From Topomyia yanbarensis (Eukaryota; Arthropoda; Insecta; Diptera; Culicidae): a stretch of DNA of 64,000 nt. Below are positions 10,167 to 22,494 of the stretch, in pieces. The stretch spans positions 189,899,471 through 189,963,470 of the forward strand of contig NC_080672.1 of the NCBI RefSeq assembly GCF_030247195.1, written 5' to 3'. Position 1 is the first letter of the stretch; every line of letters begins with the position of its first letter. The notes beneath the pieces are model-generated. The model ran no database searches, was not told the DNA's origin, and saw nothing but the letters and a program-made list of their open reading frames with translations. The position numbers were made by a program, and so were the translations under genes.

Positions 10167-11560
10167 GATTGACAATGACGATTTTAATAGCATTGGTTGT
10201 TGTGTTGTATGAAGGAGATGATGTTGGCTTATTGGATACTGATATAATATGATTCTGCCGTTGATTTGATACTCGGGGCAAACTGGGATAACTTTTTACA
10301 TATCATCTATGTATAAGCTATTATAATCACAGTTTAATTGTATAACTGCTGCATGTATGACGGGATTTACAGACATGTCGGAATTCTACAGACTTTTGAT
10401 AGCCTCCTACAGACGTAGCTTCTTGCTTCTACAGACTTTTAAAAACAGTAATAGTGTTTAGCAAAATTGTACTCGAATAACTGTATTCGACTACGAGTGA
10501 TTCCTTCATTAATAGTATTCTAATTTCAATCTATTTTTAAATTAATATTCTAGTGCAACTAGGATTTACACAACCATCTAGAGACATTTACAGACATTTT
10601 AATTATTCTTCTGCAGACATTTCATAAAAAAAACATGTGGCATCGCTGCCTGGCACTACATTTGCTTTGGGTTAATATCATACGTGGCAATTGCAGGGTT
10701 ATTGCGAAAACTCCACGCTAAGAAACATGCTTGATGAAGGTTTGAACATATTATGTATAGGGTATTCGTCTTAACTCTCTAATGCTGACATTCCACAATC
10801 AAATGCCCTTCTGCTGACTCTTAACTGTAAAGTCAGAACAATTTACAGTAAGTCCAAAAACTATTTGTTATCCGATTTGGCCCTTAATTTACTTTATTTG
10901 TACATGTCATACTTTAAAGCGGCCAATTTCTAAAAATATTCAGCAAGTGAATGCATTTTGATCCCACTATACATATGTGTAATGAAATTTTCAATAATCA
11001 GGGCCGGTGGGTAATATGAGTAGTAAAGGTAGTACTAAAATTAGAGAATAAAAGCTCCTTGAAAATAATCGAGTTGATAATTACCCACTCGAAACTTTGG
11101 AACAAACCTAACATTTGAATTTTGCAACGCATGTGTCTCGGGTGCACGTTTGAAATTTTCAAGGTATGATCATGATTCCATTTGCACAAACGCGTCGCAA
11201 GTGATTTATGTGAATGTAATACAAGCGTATGTAGAGGTAGATGGGATAAAATACACCCCTAAGAAAATATAATCACAACTTAGCTAAAGACCATCAATTG
11301 GGAGAATTTATTTAATGATATCATTTAGCCAACATGTTACTCTGAAATCACAATCGCTTTGCAAAATATTCAGGAACATGAAAAATATTAAATTTTTCAA
11401 AATCATAAATTGCTCTTTGACAAATGGGCAGGCCAAAACACACCTGTGTAGGGGTAAAATGCACCACAACAACGGGGCACAATACATCATAACAAATATC
11501 GAAATAGCTGATTTAAATGCAGAAGGTAGCAAAAATTGCAGCATTCGAATTAACAGCCTA
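10167..11560. other. AT-rich non-coding region
   Basis: No gene was recognised. About 10360-10630 contains at least six dispersed TACAGAC/CAGACATTT phrases and ends near GGCATCGCTGCC, reminiscent of the hAT MITE terminus at 14816. A small inverted pair (GGTGGGTAAT and ATTACCCAC) lies near 11006 and 11078. Confidence 0.4.
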
Positions 11561-11762
11561 TGTGTATTCTACTTCACTTCGGTTATGTCTCTGACATTAC
11601 CTACCCATCTTTTTTTGAGACTATCAAATCAGACTGGTGTGTAAATGATTAAAATCCATCGACCAAGAGAGGAGTTATAGGCGTGAAAACCTTACATAGT
11701 ATCGTTATATAAGAAATTTTTTAGATTTTTGAATGACACCTAGCCCCAGATAGTGGAGTAAG
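11561..11762. repeat. Two adjacent dispersed repeat fragments
   Basis: About 11565-11620 (GTGTATTCTACTTCACT ... CCCATCTTTTTTT) recurs at about 57678-57732 with few differences. About 11640-11755 (GTGTAAATGATTAAAATCC ... GAATGACACCT) recurs at about 28535-28650. Neither encodes a protein. Confidence 0.6.
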
Positions 11763-12349
11763 GCATTTTTAATGTCAAAATGTATTAATTTTTGAAATGA
11801 CCTAGTGTTCTCGTTTACCAAGCCTGTAATCTAGGTCTGGTAGAACTAAAATATTTGGAAAAGGTATTATATCAAAATTTTGTTTGATGATTGAAATCCA
11901 CTTTTAGGTACCATTTGCACTATTTAATCATCTACTCAGTAATTTTTTAACTTACGCTAACTTTCAAATGTTTTAGATAAAAGAAAAAAGGAAAACATAC
12001 TTTGCAACGCCTTCCGAATTATTGCGATTGGTGAAAAAAGTTGAATGTTCTTCATTATTGTTACTATTTTTTCTTTGACAAGCATTTTCCACATCTATTT
12101 CACAAAAAAAAATGATGATAAATAGTTCAAAAGAGTGTTAATTTTCTATTAAAATATAAAATGCTGGATGCATGAAAAAATTGCGTCAAGTAACGGCTCA
12201 ATAAATAAATTCGGTTGAAAGTCATGAAAGTTATGTAAAATTTTATAAATTATAGAAAATCTCGCTATTATCGTTTAACCAGTTTTGAGAACGCTTTTGT
12301 ACGTATGATCCATACTTTTGTTCATACTTCCTTTTCAGATAAATCGAGC
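11763..12349. other. AT-rich non-coding stretch
   Basis: Nothing recognisable on either strand. Confidence 0.4.
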
Positions 12350-13400
12350 TGGGTTTATCCTTAAGTGGGAATTGCATGAGCATGAGCGTGAGCATGATGA
12401 CCGCACAATTCGTAGTTGCTACTCCGTGATTGACCAGAACAAGCGAAATTGCACAGAGAACCAACGAATGGGGCCTGGTAGTAGCTATCCATTCTCAATG
12501 TGCACGTTTCGAGAGTTCAACATTTTGAATTGTCAATAACGGTGCCGGCCACGTCCTTACAGTCATCGGGGAAGGGAAGGAATGTTAGTGTAACAACCGT
12601 TGTTATGGAGACCGTGTATACCTCTGCATCTCCACGGTTGCCACGGGAAGGTGGTTTTGTTAGTGGGATGGGATAAATAGTTACATAAATCGGGATTCAC
12701 CTTGATAAGTGATATGATCTACACAATTTTTTTTAAGATTTATCGTTTGTTTTATTATTTGGAAACTCGCTGTGAAATATGCAATTCAAACTCCGGACAG
12801 CCGGCCGTCGGGAGTGTAGCTTATATTTAATTGAGCAATATTTGTAAAAGATAGGGGACCGGTAAAGCTCATCAATTCTAGAACAATAAAATAGAATGTC
12901 ATGAAATTGTCTTTACTGGCTCGAGATATCCATTGTAATGGAATTGTTAATACTTCAATAAATCTTACTATTCTGGTATCTTAGTGTGATTATCGTGATC
13001 AAAACATGTTAATTATATGCTTTCTCCATAAACGAATTTGTAACATACCGACTCTTTTGCTATCAATATCCGCGCGCGACATTATGAAATCTCTAGACGA
13101 ATTGCGTTGATGATAATAAACCAACCGAGGTGACAGCATTGTCATATAAAATGGCTCTCGGCAGCCGGCCGCCGAGAATCTGGGAAATTTATGCCTTGTT
13201 GTATTAATATGATTGGCGAAATAAGCTAAGGGCTAACCGACTATAAGTAGCATTGCTTATATTTTAATCGATATCGTTTAATTTTCAATCGCGCGGCGAA
13301 TTCTCGTAGTTTTTATCAGTCTTTAATTTTTCTCGGGATCGTCCTAATAAAATGCCATACACTATATAACATATATTCGTGTAAAATTAATTCATTTCTC
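12350..13400. repeat. Dispersed repeat with AGCCGGC-centred palindromes, copy A
   Basis: It shares several collinear blocks with 38150-38900: CCTTAAGTGGGAATT, GTAGTTGCTACTCCGT, GCCGGCCACGTCC, GGAAGGAATGTTAGT, and GGGAAATTTAT followed by TTGTTGTATTAATA. It contains two GC-rich near-palindromes at 12791-12814 and 13156-13177, spaced about 365 bp. No protein is encoded. Confidence 0.7.
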
Positions 13401-13639
13401 AAGTCAGGTACTATAGCTAGAATTGAACACAAATAATAGTTTCGTATTAAGAGGGGGACTTTTACTAATACTGGAACGCAAAAATAATAAGAAAATAATG
13501 AGCAACCGTGTTACTTCCACGGCAGATGGATGTGAGAGATGGAATGCCGATTCTAAGCAGTGGCTTCCGCGCGAATAATTTATTATTATGCGAACTACTA
13601 GTTATGATAAGGAAGTACGTGCAAAAACATAAGTGAAAC

Positions 13640-13960
13640 TCGGCATGGCCACTGAGACACAGCGAGAAACGTGATGAGACACTTTGAGTTTCCCGCTCCA
13701 AACCACTTGATCCTGAGATTGGCCCAAGCTACATTGCTACTAGAAATGTTTCTCTATATAAGAATATCGGAGGAACACAATGACATAATGACCTGCAAGC
13801 AACAACACACGAATTGCGATAAAAATTCAGTTTAGCCCCAAAACTGGACACGTTGCATACTCGGCAACACCGCAACCAAAAACCGTTCCTCCAGATTCCC
13901 AGACCAATCCCCTCAAACCAAACTAAGTCGATACAAATAAAACACAACAATTGACACTTT
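13640..13960. repeat. Diverged fragment of the 24861/29338 TIR family
   Basis: The phrase order GAGACACAGCGA ... TTGATCCTGAGATTGGC ... ACAATGACATAATGA ... TTTAGCCCCAAAACTGGA parallels about 24985-25320, where the same order appears in more AT-rich form. Without its termini it is a relic. Confidence 0.5.
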
Positions 13961-14497
13961 CTATGCAGGGCTGCCACCACCTTTCAAAGAACATCCGGGA
14001 GATCAACTAAAAATATGGCAAAATTTGCCACCTAGCTGCGACCTCAAAGTCACCAAAATTTATCAATCCATTTTTGTTAAATTTGGGAAAATATGATCAA
14101 ACCTCCAAAATGTGTGTGCAACCACCTCTACAATTCTAAAATCCGGCAGAATGAGAGGTTTGTCCTCCGGTCTGGAAACTGCAAAATACTCTGGCTGTGC
14201 CAGACAAATCTGGCATAATGGCATCCCTGCTTCTATGTACAGAAAACTTTCCATGCACCACGATGCCGTCACACAAACGCTGCCACCAGCGCACACCCAT
14301 GGTATGCGTGAGTGGTACGCCCGTCCACACATTCAGCAAAAACTCTCAATACAGTCAAGCGATCCCCGCAACACCCGAGGGATCCACACATAACAGACAA
14401 AAGCGTCCACCGTAGTGTCTAAACTACCCTCACAATCCACAAGACTCAAGACATTCAATCTCGCCCTTCTCGCAATTTGCCTAACGGCGCCTGTCAC

Positions 14498-14816
14498 CAG
14501 GGATGCCATGTGATATTTTAAAAAATCTGTGCGCGGCCCATTTAAAAATCTGTATCTATCTGTGTCACAGAAAACGTACAATTTTGGCTGAAAACAAGAT
14601 GTGGTGACCTTTTTTTTGTTGGTTTTTGCGCGAGTCAAAAATTAAACACAAGGTAAAAAATTGAGAAATCTGTGCTAATCTGTGCATTCTAGAAGAAAAC
14701 TGTGGAAATCTGTGCGTTAAAACAGAAAACTGTGGCAATCTGTGCAGTTTTTGCAATCTGTGCAGCATATTGAAAATCTGTGAAACACAGATAAATCTGT
14801 GCACCTGGCATCCCTG
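14498..14816. mobile_element. hAT-type MITE, 319 bp, with 8-bp target duplication
   Basis: The inverted ends CAGGGATGCCA and TGGCATCCCTG bound the element. Directly outside is a perfect 8-bp duplication CCTGTCAC (14490-14497 and 14817-14824). An 8-bp target duplication plus CAGGG-type ends is diagnostic of hAT elements. The inside is made of short AATCTGTGC/CTGTGG repeats and encodes nothing, so it must move using a transposase from elsewhere. Confidence 0.9.
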
Positions 14817-15220
14817 CCTGTCACAAGACAGCATAACATGACGTAAAACTTGAAACAAGGAATTTTGACACTTTTATTATCGACGATAAATCGTCAATGG
14901 TCATCGAGTGACCAGACGTCTCAGTTTCACAGGACCCGTCTTGGTTTTTAGTTGACTGTCCTGGTGTCCTAGGAGTTCAGAAAAAAACGCCTGATTCAAC
15001 ACCTGCCACGCTAATCACCTACTTTCCGATCAGCTGTTCACAGTTTTGCTAAAGAACAGTTGACCACGAAACACAGAGTATTTTGCTTGATTATAATCTT
15101 AGAGTGTGTTTTTGAAGTGTGGACGGATATAAGTTTCGTTAAAAACATATTGATGAATCCAATAAAGTGAATCTTATTTATGGACATCAGCAATAAAAAT
15201 TCTCTGTTATATTTTATCTA

Positions 15221-15808
15221 CACGCTCATCCATAACAACTCAAATTTGAGTAGCCAGCCACTCAATTTCATTAAAAGTGCACATAGTCAAAAATTGAGTT
15301 TTCCTCGTTTACTCAGTTTTGAGTTTGGGATAACAATGTCAAATTTGAGTACATTTTACTCAAGAGGGAAATACAGAAAATAATCATTCCGCATTTTTAA
15401 TAAAAGTACAAAGACATTCATTGGCATTTCAAATATCATTTACCTGATCCTCCAGACCGTTGTCCAGGTGTTTGCGATGTTCGGAAACTTAATCCAAGGG
15501 TCGTTCTCTACATCTATTTCATGCCGATCGGCATCTTGTATAAATTGCCGAAACTACAAAAACACAACTGGAAGTAAGATTTGAAAGCAAGCAAAACTCA
15601 ATGAAACTTACCTTCTAGTTTTATGAACGATCATCGGCTTTAACTTCAGGCTCTTTTTAAAATTTTCACTCAGAACTTTGAAGATTTTATGATTACTCAA
15701 GAAATGAGTTAGTTCTACTCAAATTAAAACTCATTTTTTGACATATTGCTATTACTTTTGAAATTGAGTGCTCCGAACTCAAATTTTGAGTAGTTTTGAA
15801 TGAGCGTG
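15221..15808. mobile_element. TA-flanked TIR element, 588 bp, with intron-like structure inside
   Basis: The ends CACGCTCATCCATAACAACT and AGTTTTGAATGAGCGTG are inverted copies, flanked by TA at 15219-15220 and 15809-15810. ACTCAAATTTGAGTA-type near-palindromes crowd both ends. The middle (about 15440-15680) is different in character: read on the minus strand it has a 110-base open stretch bounded by splice-like signals (see findings). TA duplication suggests the Tc1/mariner superfamily. The element is related to the partial block at 6589-7038. Confidence 0.8.
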
Positions 15809-15810
15809 TA

Positions 15811-17744
15811 ATGTTATGCCCAAAACGGTTGATGCTGAGCTACCGACATTCTGGTAAAGTTTTTTGTGCAGCCGAAATTCTGAGGAAAACTTCCAAGCGT
15901 TGGAGCGGGATGTAACGTCCATCTGAGATGCATTGGCGGGGGTTGATCCTTCCGCAACTGTCCTAGGTTTAGCTCGCCTAATATAGTCACCCTAATAATG
16001 TAGCGTTAATTATCGATAATCCCAGCAACTCGAGCATCTCATAGGCACAATATCAGGTCACATCACTTGGGTAATCAAACAGAACACGAAACAATCATAC
16101 ACAAGGCAGCTGCGCATCCTTAACACAAAATCAAAGAACCCAGTATTGCACCGCTATGTCTTTAAAACCCGTCTCATCCCAACCGCAAGAGTAGAAACCA
16201 ACTCTAGAGAAAGTCTTCAACAAGACGCAAGCAACAATGAGAGACTCTCCCTGAGGTCCCCCTCTTCTGTTCATTACTCGGCCATTTCAACATTTACTAC
16301 TCTACTCTTTGCATAATATTGTAGTAAAAACCGTCAGCTTTCGATATGTACTGGAAAATTGGTACAAAGTGCTGTAATGACGTCGTAATAAACGAAAGAG
16401 AAAGTAAACAAAGAGAGGCTCCCAATGCTACTCACGTCCTATTGAAAACCCTCTCTAGAACTGTACACTGTACACCTTCCTATCCGTAAAAAAACAACCA
16501 AAAAGAAAACGTACCAATACAAACAAAAAGTATTCGTCTGTACTAGCATCCCTCTAGCTCTAGTGTCAGCGAGTAAGAAGCTCCATCTGTCCTGCTCCTG
16601 GCAAAAACCTGTCTTTGTTTGTGGATTAATATCCCGCCTCCCGTATCCAACGACACATAAATCTTAAATGACCAGTGCTGACTCGATCCCGCAACAACGC
16701 CCCCGCCAATATACAGCACTGACGACCCGACAACCCCGTCAACACTCTCCAGTACTGACAACAACGTTGAACGCGAAAGGGACCGTACTGTTTCTTCATC
16801 ACAAACACTTTCACAACCAATCACACCACCTAACCACAAACACGCTATCGAACATCCATAGCTTACACTCACCAGCCGCCGTCAACGGAACAGAACGTAA
16901 CCTTTGTTGATGTTGTATGTCAAGGTCTCCATAAAAGCTACATAGGATTAATTGTGTCGTTCCCCGCGCTGCACCGGTAACGGAAGACAGACGGATTGCG
17001 TAAATAGCACTTTAGTTCTCTTCCCATCGAACAGTGCCACTCATGAGTGCGTATACGTGTGAGTACTTACACTGGACATCTCTCACTCCACTCATCGTAA
17101 CATTAATTACATTGTTGGTGTATTAAAGCGAAGACTACATATTATACATATATTGATATGCAGTCTTGGATCAAAGCGACTCAATACCTACGCAGCTGGA
17201 AAAGTCTGTAGGCTGCGACACAGAAACGCTGACAGAACGCTTTTAGTGTTGCCAAAATACTAAAATATCTGTAAATCTAAAAACATGAACACATGAGAGA
17301 TTCCTGTTTTAAAACAATCTACGGACTGTTGAGGTATTACTTCTCTGAGCAACTAATTAGCACATTAACTTTAATCATTACTTGTTGTAAAGTGTATGGT
17401 AATCCATTCGAAAAGTCCTCGGAGTATTTTGCCAAGTGACTTGAATTTTTTAGATTAATAATGGGGGAGATTCTACCTTCTCCACCGGGAAGAGCTGGCA
17501 CCCTCAGTTTAAAAGAGAATAGAATTGAAATGAAAAGATACTTCCTTTGATTGTGTTGGTTTCCAGCTTACGGGACGATGAAAATGGCCGCTGTATCTCT
17601 GCGAATTTTTCACGATTTCTTTTTCAATCACATCACTCGCGGATAACACGACTTCATCATAAAACATTAAAGCATAAATTCATTACACAAAGCTATCTGC
17701 ACTATAGCTTTTTAGTAATAAAGATCACATAAAAATTTGATAAA
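15811..17744. other. Non-coding region, no gene recognised
   Basis: A minus-strand frame of 109 codons at 16543-16872 has no ATG start and no family resemblance that I can see. The rest is AT-rich with no repeats of note. Confidence 0.35.
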
Positions 17745-18085
17745 AACTCTTCAAAATAAATTCAAAATGAAATTCAAAAATTCGAAATTATTTTAAAATG
17801 AATTAAAAATTATTTTAAAATGAATTTAAAATGAATTCGAAATAAACTCAAAATGAATCCAAAATAAGTTCAAAATGAATACAAAATGAATTCAAAACGA
17901 ATTCAAAACGAATTCAAAATGAAATCAAAATGAAATCAAAATGAATTCAAAATGAAATCAAAATGAATCCAAAATGAATTGACACTGAATTTAAAATTCA
18001 AAATCAATTCAAAATTAATTCAAAATGAATTCAAAATGAATTCAAAATGAATTCAAATTGAGTTCAAACCGAATTCAAAATGAAT
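17745..18085. repeat. AAATGAATTC simple repeat
   Basis: About 340 bp of imperfect tandem AAATGAATTC / AAATGAAATC units, period about 10 bp, with drift at the edges. Confidence 0.9.
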
Positions 18086-18409
18086 GCTGGAAAGAAAACT
18101 ATTCTCAAATCGATCCGTTGAAGTACACCGCAATATATATTTCTTCAATATTTTTGCGGTTCGCCTTGGAGTGTTCACCGCAAGCTTCTATAAAAAAACA
18201 CGCTTTGGGGGAGGGGCCACCATTCCAACAACTTCATAATATATACTTCAGTTCAACTTGTTCTTTCTATCTTCAGTACTACGACTAACAAATTGTCTTT
18301 CGTTTTTTTCCAAATAAAAATTGCATGAAACCCTTTAAAATATCACGAATATAGTTCACTTTTTCTCCACAACTTTGTATATAACACCTTAAGCAAATTA
18401 ATGACAGGA

Positions 18410-18770
18410 ATTAAATGCATAAAATTGAATAAGATGATTGAATGGAATGGATAAAGTAAATAAGATGAATAAAATAAACGAGCTGAATAAAATGAATAAA
18501 CTAAATAAATTGAATAATGTGGATAAAATCAATAAAATGTATAGAATGAATCAAATGAACAAAATGAATCGAATTCATAAAATGAATGATCAAAGAACAA
18601 AAACAAAAGAATTAAATAATTCAAATGATTCAAATGAATGAAGGGAAAAAATCAAAATGAAGAAACTAAATAGAATGTATGAACTGAAAAATAAGTAAAC
18701 TAATCAGAATAAATCTAAAGAACGAAACGAATAAATAGATGAAATGATTAAAATGAACGTGTTCACTGGA
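18410..18770. repeat. AATGAATAAA-type simple repeat
   Basis: About 360 bp of imperfect AATGAATAA / AATAAGATG units. It gives a low-complexity Lys/Asn/Met-rich frame at 18438-18641 that should not be annotated as a protein. Confidence 0.85.
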
Positions 18771-18854
18771 AAACAGACAAAGAAAGAATTACCTGAACGG
18801 TGAGAATGAAGAAATGGTGAAAAATCACCTTTTTGTTGGAAACACTGAGAAAAG

Positions 18855-18928
18855 ATCTCAAGCAGGAATCAAATCTGCGATATCCTAGTCTCTAGTTGGG
18901 TGCGTTAACCACTCCGCCATCGAGAGAC
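18855..18928 (-). repeat. tRNA-like sequence (pseudo-tRNA or SINE head)
   Basis: On the minus strand, box A (GATGGCGGAGTGGTTAACGC) is followed at tRNA spacing by box B (AGATTTGATTCCTGC). The T-stem GCAG/CTGC pairs, but the acceptor stem pairs only partly and the anticodon arm is poor. It is therefore better read as a tRNA-derived relic than a working tRNA gene. An 8-bp-arm palindrome (TGTGATGA/TCATCACA) follows at about 18928-18945. Confidence 0.55.
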
Positions 18929-18945
18929 TGTGATGATGTCATCAC

Positions 18946-19720
18946 AGAGTCCCAACAGTATCGTGATCACCGCCACAGCTTGCAATACCTACCAATGACC
19001 TATTGACTCCCAATGCCTCTTACAGCAAATCGTCACCTCTCCCTCTCCTTGATCGGGCCAAATCTCTCTCGTTATCTATTTTTAAGTCCAGTGGACAGCG
19101 CTCAGGCTTGAGATATTATTATCTCTGCTTGTCCCAAGAAAATCACAAAAATCTTGGTCGATTCTAAGACCTGATATTGAAATAGACTAAAAATGAAAGA
19201 CCTATCATCTTTGTCACCAACAACAATAAAAAAGCTAATTAACTCAACCACCTGAAAAGACAAAAGTTTGCCAAATTGAAACAGAAAATCTCGCTTAAAA
19301 GTAGCACGAACAAGGCAACGACTTGGACTGTCCACAGAAACCACAAAATGGCATTCACAGTCAAAGAGCCACTTCGCCGTCACGCTTCCAACACCCAGAA
19401 TTTCAGCTGACAGTAATGATATCATTAAGTAAATTGAAAATGAAACGGTTCGTGCGGGTCGTCCCCCTGGAATCAACAGGTTTCCAAACGAGCGACTTCA
19501 TCGAGTTGGACCTTTCACCGCAGTGAGGTTAAAAGCTAAAATTAGCATCCTTTGCCTTATTCGTCAGTACTTTACAACCGGACAATTACGTTGCTAGCAC
19601 TGGCATACAAATTGGAATTCCTGTAATGAAGTGTGAACAATTGTGCTAATCGATCAGTGGGTAAACAAATAGTCAAAACGTGTCACTATAGCAAACAAGA
19701 CTGCTCGCATTTTCAACCTG
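18946..19720. other. Non-coding region
   Basis: The minus-strand frame at 19102-19476 (124 codons) has no recognisable domain and I treat it as chance. Nothing else was seen. Confidence 0.3.
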
Positions 19721-19755
19721 CTATATAAGGTAGCTTTTTCCCACAGCTAATTGAA

Positions 19756-20175
19756 CTTCACCTGTGCCGCTGAGCCCACTGCTGAGCGAGGTCACCTGCG
19801 AATTGATGGTACTCGCGCGTCTTGGCGTTGCATCGCTCAACACGGTTCCCAATCTGGCTCGGTCACTTAACCTCAAGGCCGCAGCGCCAGTCTGTCTGGT
19901 CTGGTGCATTTTGGTTCAGAGACAGCCGCCACCCTCTCACGAGATTGGAAGAAGTAACAGCAAAAAAAAATCCCCCTCATCATAGGTAACAGCGGGAAGG
20001 CATGAAGACTAAATTATGCTTATGGACTAAGTTTAGACAAACTTTTACTTTCAATTGAACAAAGTGTGCAGAAAAAAAACACATCAGCCATCGCCGTGGG
20101 AGTTTTTCGCTCAACCGCAGCTCCGAAATGCTCACCGGCGATTTGGGAGCGTCGCCATCATCGCGCATGCTGGTT
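19756..20175 (-). other. Possible host exon fragments, unidentified
   Basis: Two GC-richer islands stand out from AT-rich surroundings. At about 19756-19895 the minus strand reads through a Ser/Thr/Arg-rich stretch (ATPRRASTINSQVTSLSSG) that runs into a donor-like CAG|GTGAAG near 19757. At about 20095-20175 a second open stretch (DDGDAPKSPVSISELRL) has an acceptor-like CCAG and a donor-like GTGAGC. I recognise no family. They could be exons of one gene or chance. Confidence 0.25.
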
Positions 20176-22492
20176 AGCGGATCGATTAGTTTAGACGAGA
20201 GCGTGATTTATGGCGGTCGACGAATTTTAACAGGAATGTATCAATTTTGGCGCTGATTACTTGGTCCATTTGGGTGATATCCGTGTAGTCGCAGCTTTTG
20301 AGGAGCGTATTTTTTCTCCCTCACTATAAGGTTAAATTATCTGTAGTAGAAGGACTCAGCTACACTGATTAACCTAGCGAATTTGCGTCAAACAGCGCGC
20401 ATCTGATCTGGCGGGGGCTAATTGGGCATTATTATTGTCTTATTTTGGCTAGGGAAGAAGACCTTCAAATTACCCAACGATAGTATCGATGTGACCATCA
20501 AGGATTTTGGCATGCGCAGCTTGAATATGTGCCACTTAAGAAACCAAGGTTGGACGAGCTAGATATTCTAGTGTCTCATTCGTCGATCACTAGAACTAAT
20601 GGGCACTCATTATAGGTTTATAATTTTATGTGAGAAAAATTACACAAATAATGTGCTGCAGGCTTGGTTAATTTGGTTTGTAGAAAACATAGAAATATTA
20701 CAGTTTACTGGATTGTATACAATGAGTGATGAGACATTTCTTAAAACACTTATCACTCTTTTCGGATATTATTCGTGATCTAACGCTGGATGCCGCCCGC
20801 CAGACGGCACGAGAGTGAAATGGTGATGTTTTTATTTTCATCTTTCAAAACACATTGGAAAGTAAATTTTTAATTTTATATATTCAATCAATATTATAAT
20901 TAAATGTTATTTCTTCTAAAGAAAAGTAATATTGATGAAGAAAATATGTTTCCTACCTCTAAAAAGTATCCAGATGGTAAATTTCTTGTTACCTCACTAA
21001 AATTTCGTTCTTCCGGTTTCAGTTTATACTAAAATTAAATTCAGAGATTAAAATTTCGATAGAAAACATGATAGTGAACGAAAATCATTGAATTAAAAAG
21101 TGCAGGAGTTGGCAGTAGAGATTATCCACTGATAAATCCAATTTCTAAATAAACATTTTCCGTATCTAAAACAACCAACCTAACCTCAACAATACAAAAA
21201 TAATTCCGGATCTCAATAATTCGCCTTTAAATATCGAGTTCGACTAAATGTTTTGATGTCAAACGAAAGAACGAGTGTTTTCTTACCACCTGCAATTAAA
21301 CTTTTTGTGAAACTATGTAACGTTTATCATAAAACAATTAAAGTAGAACAACCCTCCTATATCTTCAATGCAAGAAAATATTTTCATCATCATTTGACTG
21401 GTACCAAAAATGAAATCTAGTTGGCGCATCAAGCGAAAAAGTTTCGCGTTTGAAAGCCAATAACGATTGAGAACATTTACCACATGTTTTTTTGCGATGT
21501 TTTTGATAACACATACTACACGGGACAGTGGTAGGCCTCAGAGAAACGCTCAAATCAACATCTTCGGATATTATATCGATCAAATCAGCATGGGACAACA
21601 TCTTTGCGAGAAATGTTGAAAGTCAAATCAAAATAAAAGTGAAACAAAAAAATGGAAAAAATTATTGCGCATATTTGAAGTACATATCATTAATAGCGTT
21701 ATTAAAATTTTCATGGCGATCTCAGAACTAGAAATGAAATTGAAGCTCTTGAAACACACTATCTCAACGCGATTATTTCAATATCAACTTTTTCTGAAAG
21801 TGACCTCGTAGTGAGCAACATATATCGACTCACCATAGTTAGTAATGATGTGATGTGATTTGAAGCCACCATCAGCTCAAGGTTTTTCCAGTGAATGCGG
21901 GTAGACTTACAGTAGCCCCGAAATAGTTTATCGTGAAACCTTCACATTATTGCTGTTACTAAAGGGAAATCAAAAAGGGTTGGACGGGCCCATAAGCAGA
22001 GACACTTACGCACACCCCGCAGGGGAAAAAGGAGGAAAGCCTACCAACAATAATATTCCAGTCAAAAGGTAAACAATTTCGCTATACATGCTTTACCCAC
22101 CTGATCGTTTGTTTTGAGAAGGGTGCGTCAAACTCATATAAGACCTTCGGAAGAAAACAAGTTTCCTTCAAGTGACTTGGGCTGGCTATCCACGTTCCCT
22201 CGTCCAGTCCTCAATTCGTATGATACCCTGTTGCTCCCATCCCTTCCCAGTATACAATTGTTATAGTGTGTCTATAGCATTATATGTTATCAGGATAATG
22301 TATGTAATGGAAATTATGATTCATAATGAATATCATATAACAACATGCAATTGATATAACATATACCATGAATTTCATTATGTTAATGAGCAATATAAAA
22401 CAATATAGTGCATATAATGAGTAAGGAAATCAAAGGGATAATAGTGTGATGATAGAGACAATCCATGTGTTGCTGGAAATAAATAATACCAG
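20176..22492. other. AT-rich non-coding region
   Basis: No gene, RNA or terminal-repeat element was recognised. Confidence 0.35.
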
Positions 22493-22494
22493 TA

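Noticed and set aside
10360..10650. Second hAT MITE, suggested by CAGAC words and a GGCATCGCTG-like end
   Set aside because: No matching left terminus or 8-bp duplication could be found.
16543..16872. Minus-strand frame of 109 codons with a Gly/Val/Ser-rich composition
   Set aside because: It starts at GTG with no in-frame ATG, shows no domain that I can name, and overlaps other open frames on both strands.
18438..18641. Asn/Lys/Met-rich frame of 67 codons
   Set aside because: It is a translation of the AATGAATAA simple repeat.
18855..18928. Functional tRNA gene on the minus strand
   Set aside because: Box A and box B are present, but the acceptor and anticodon stems do not pair well; kept only as a tRNA-like relic.
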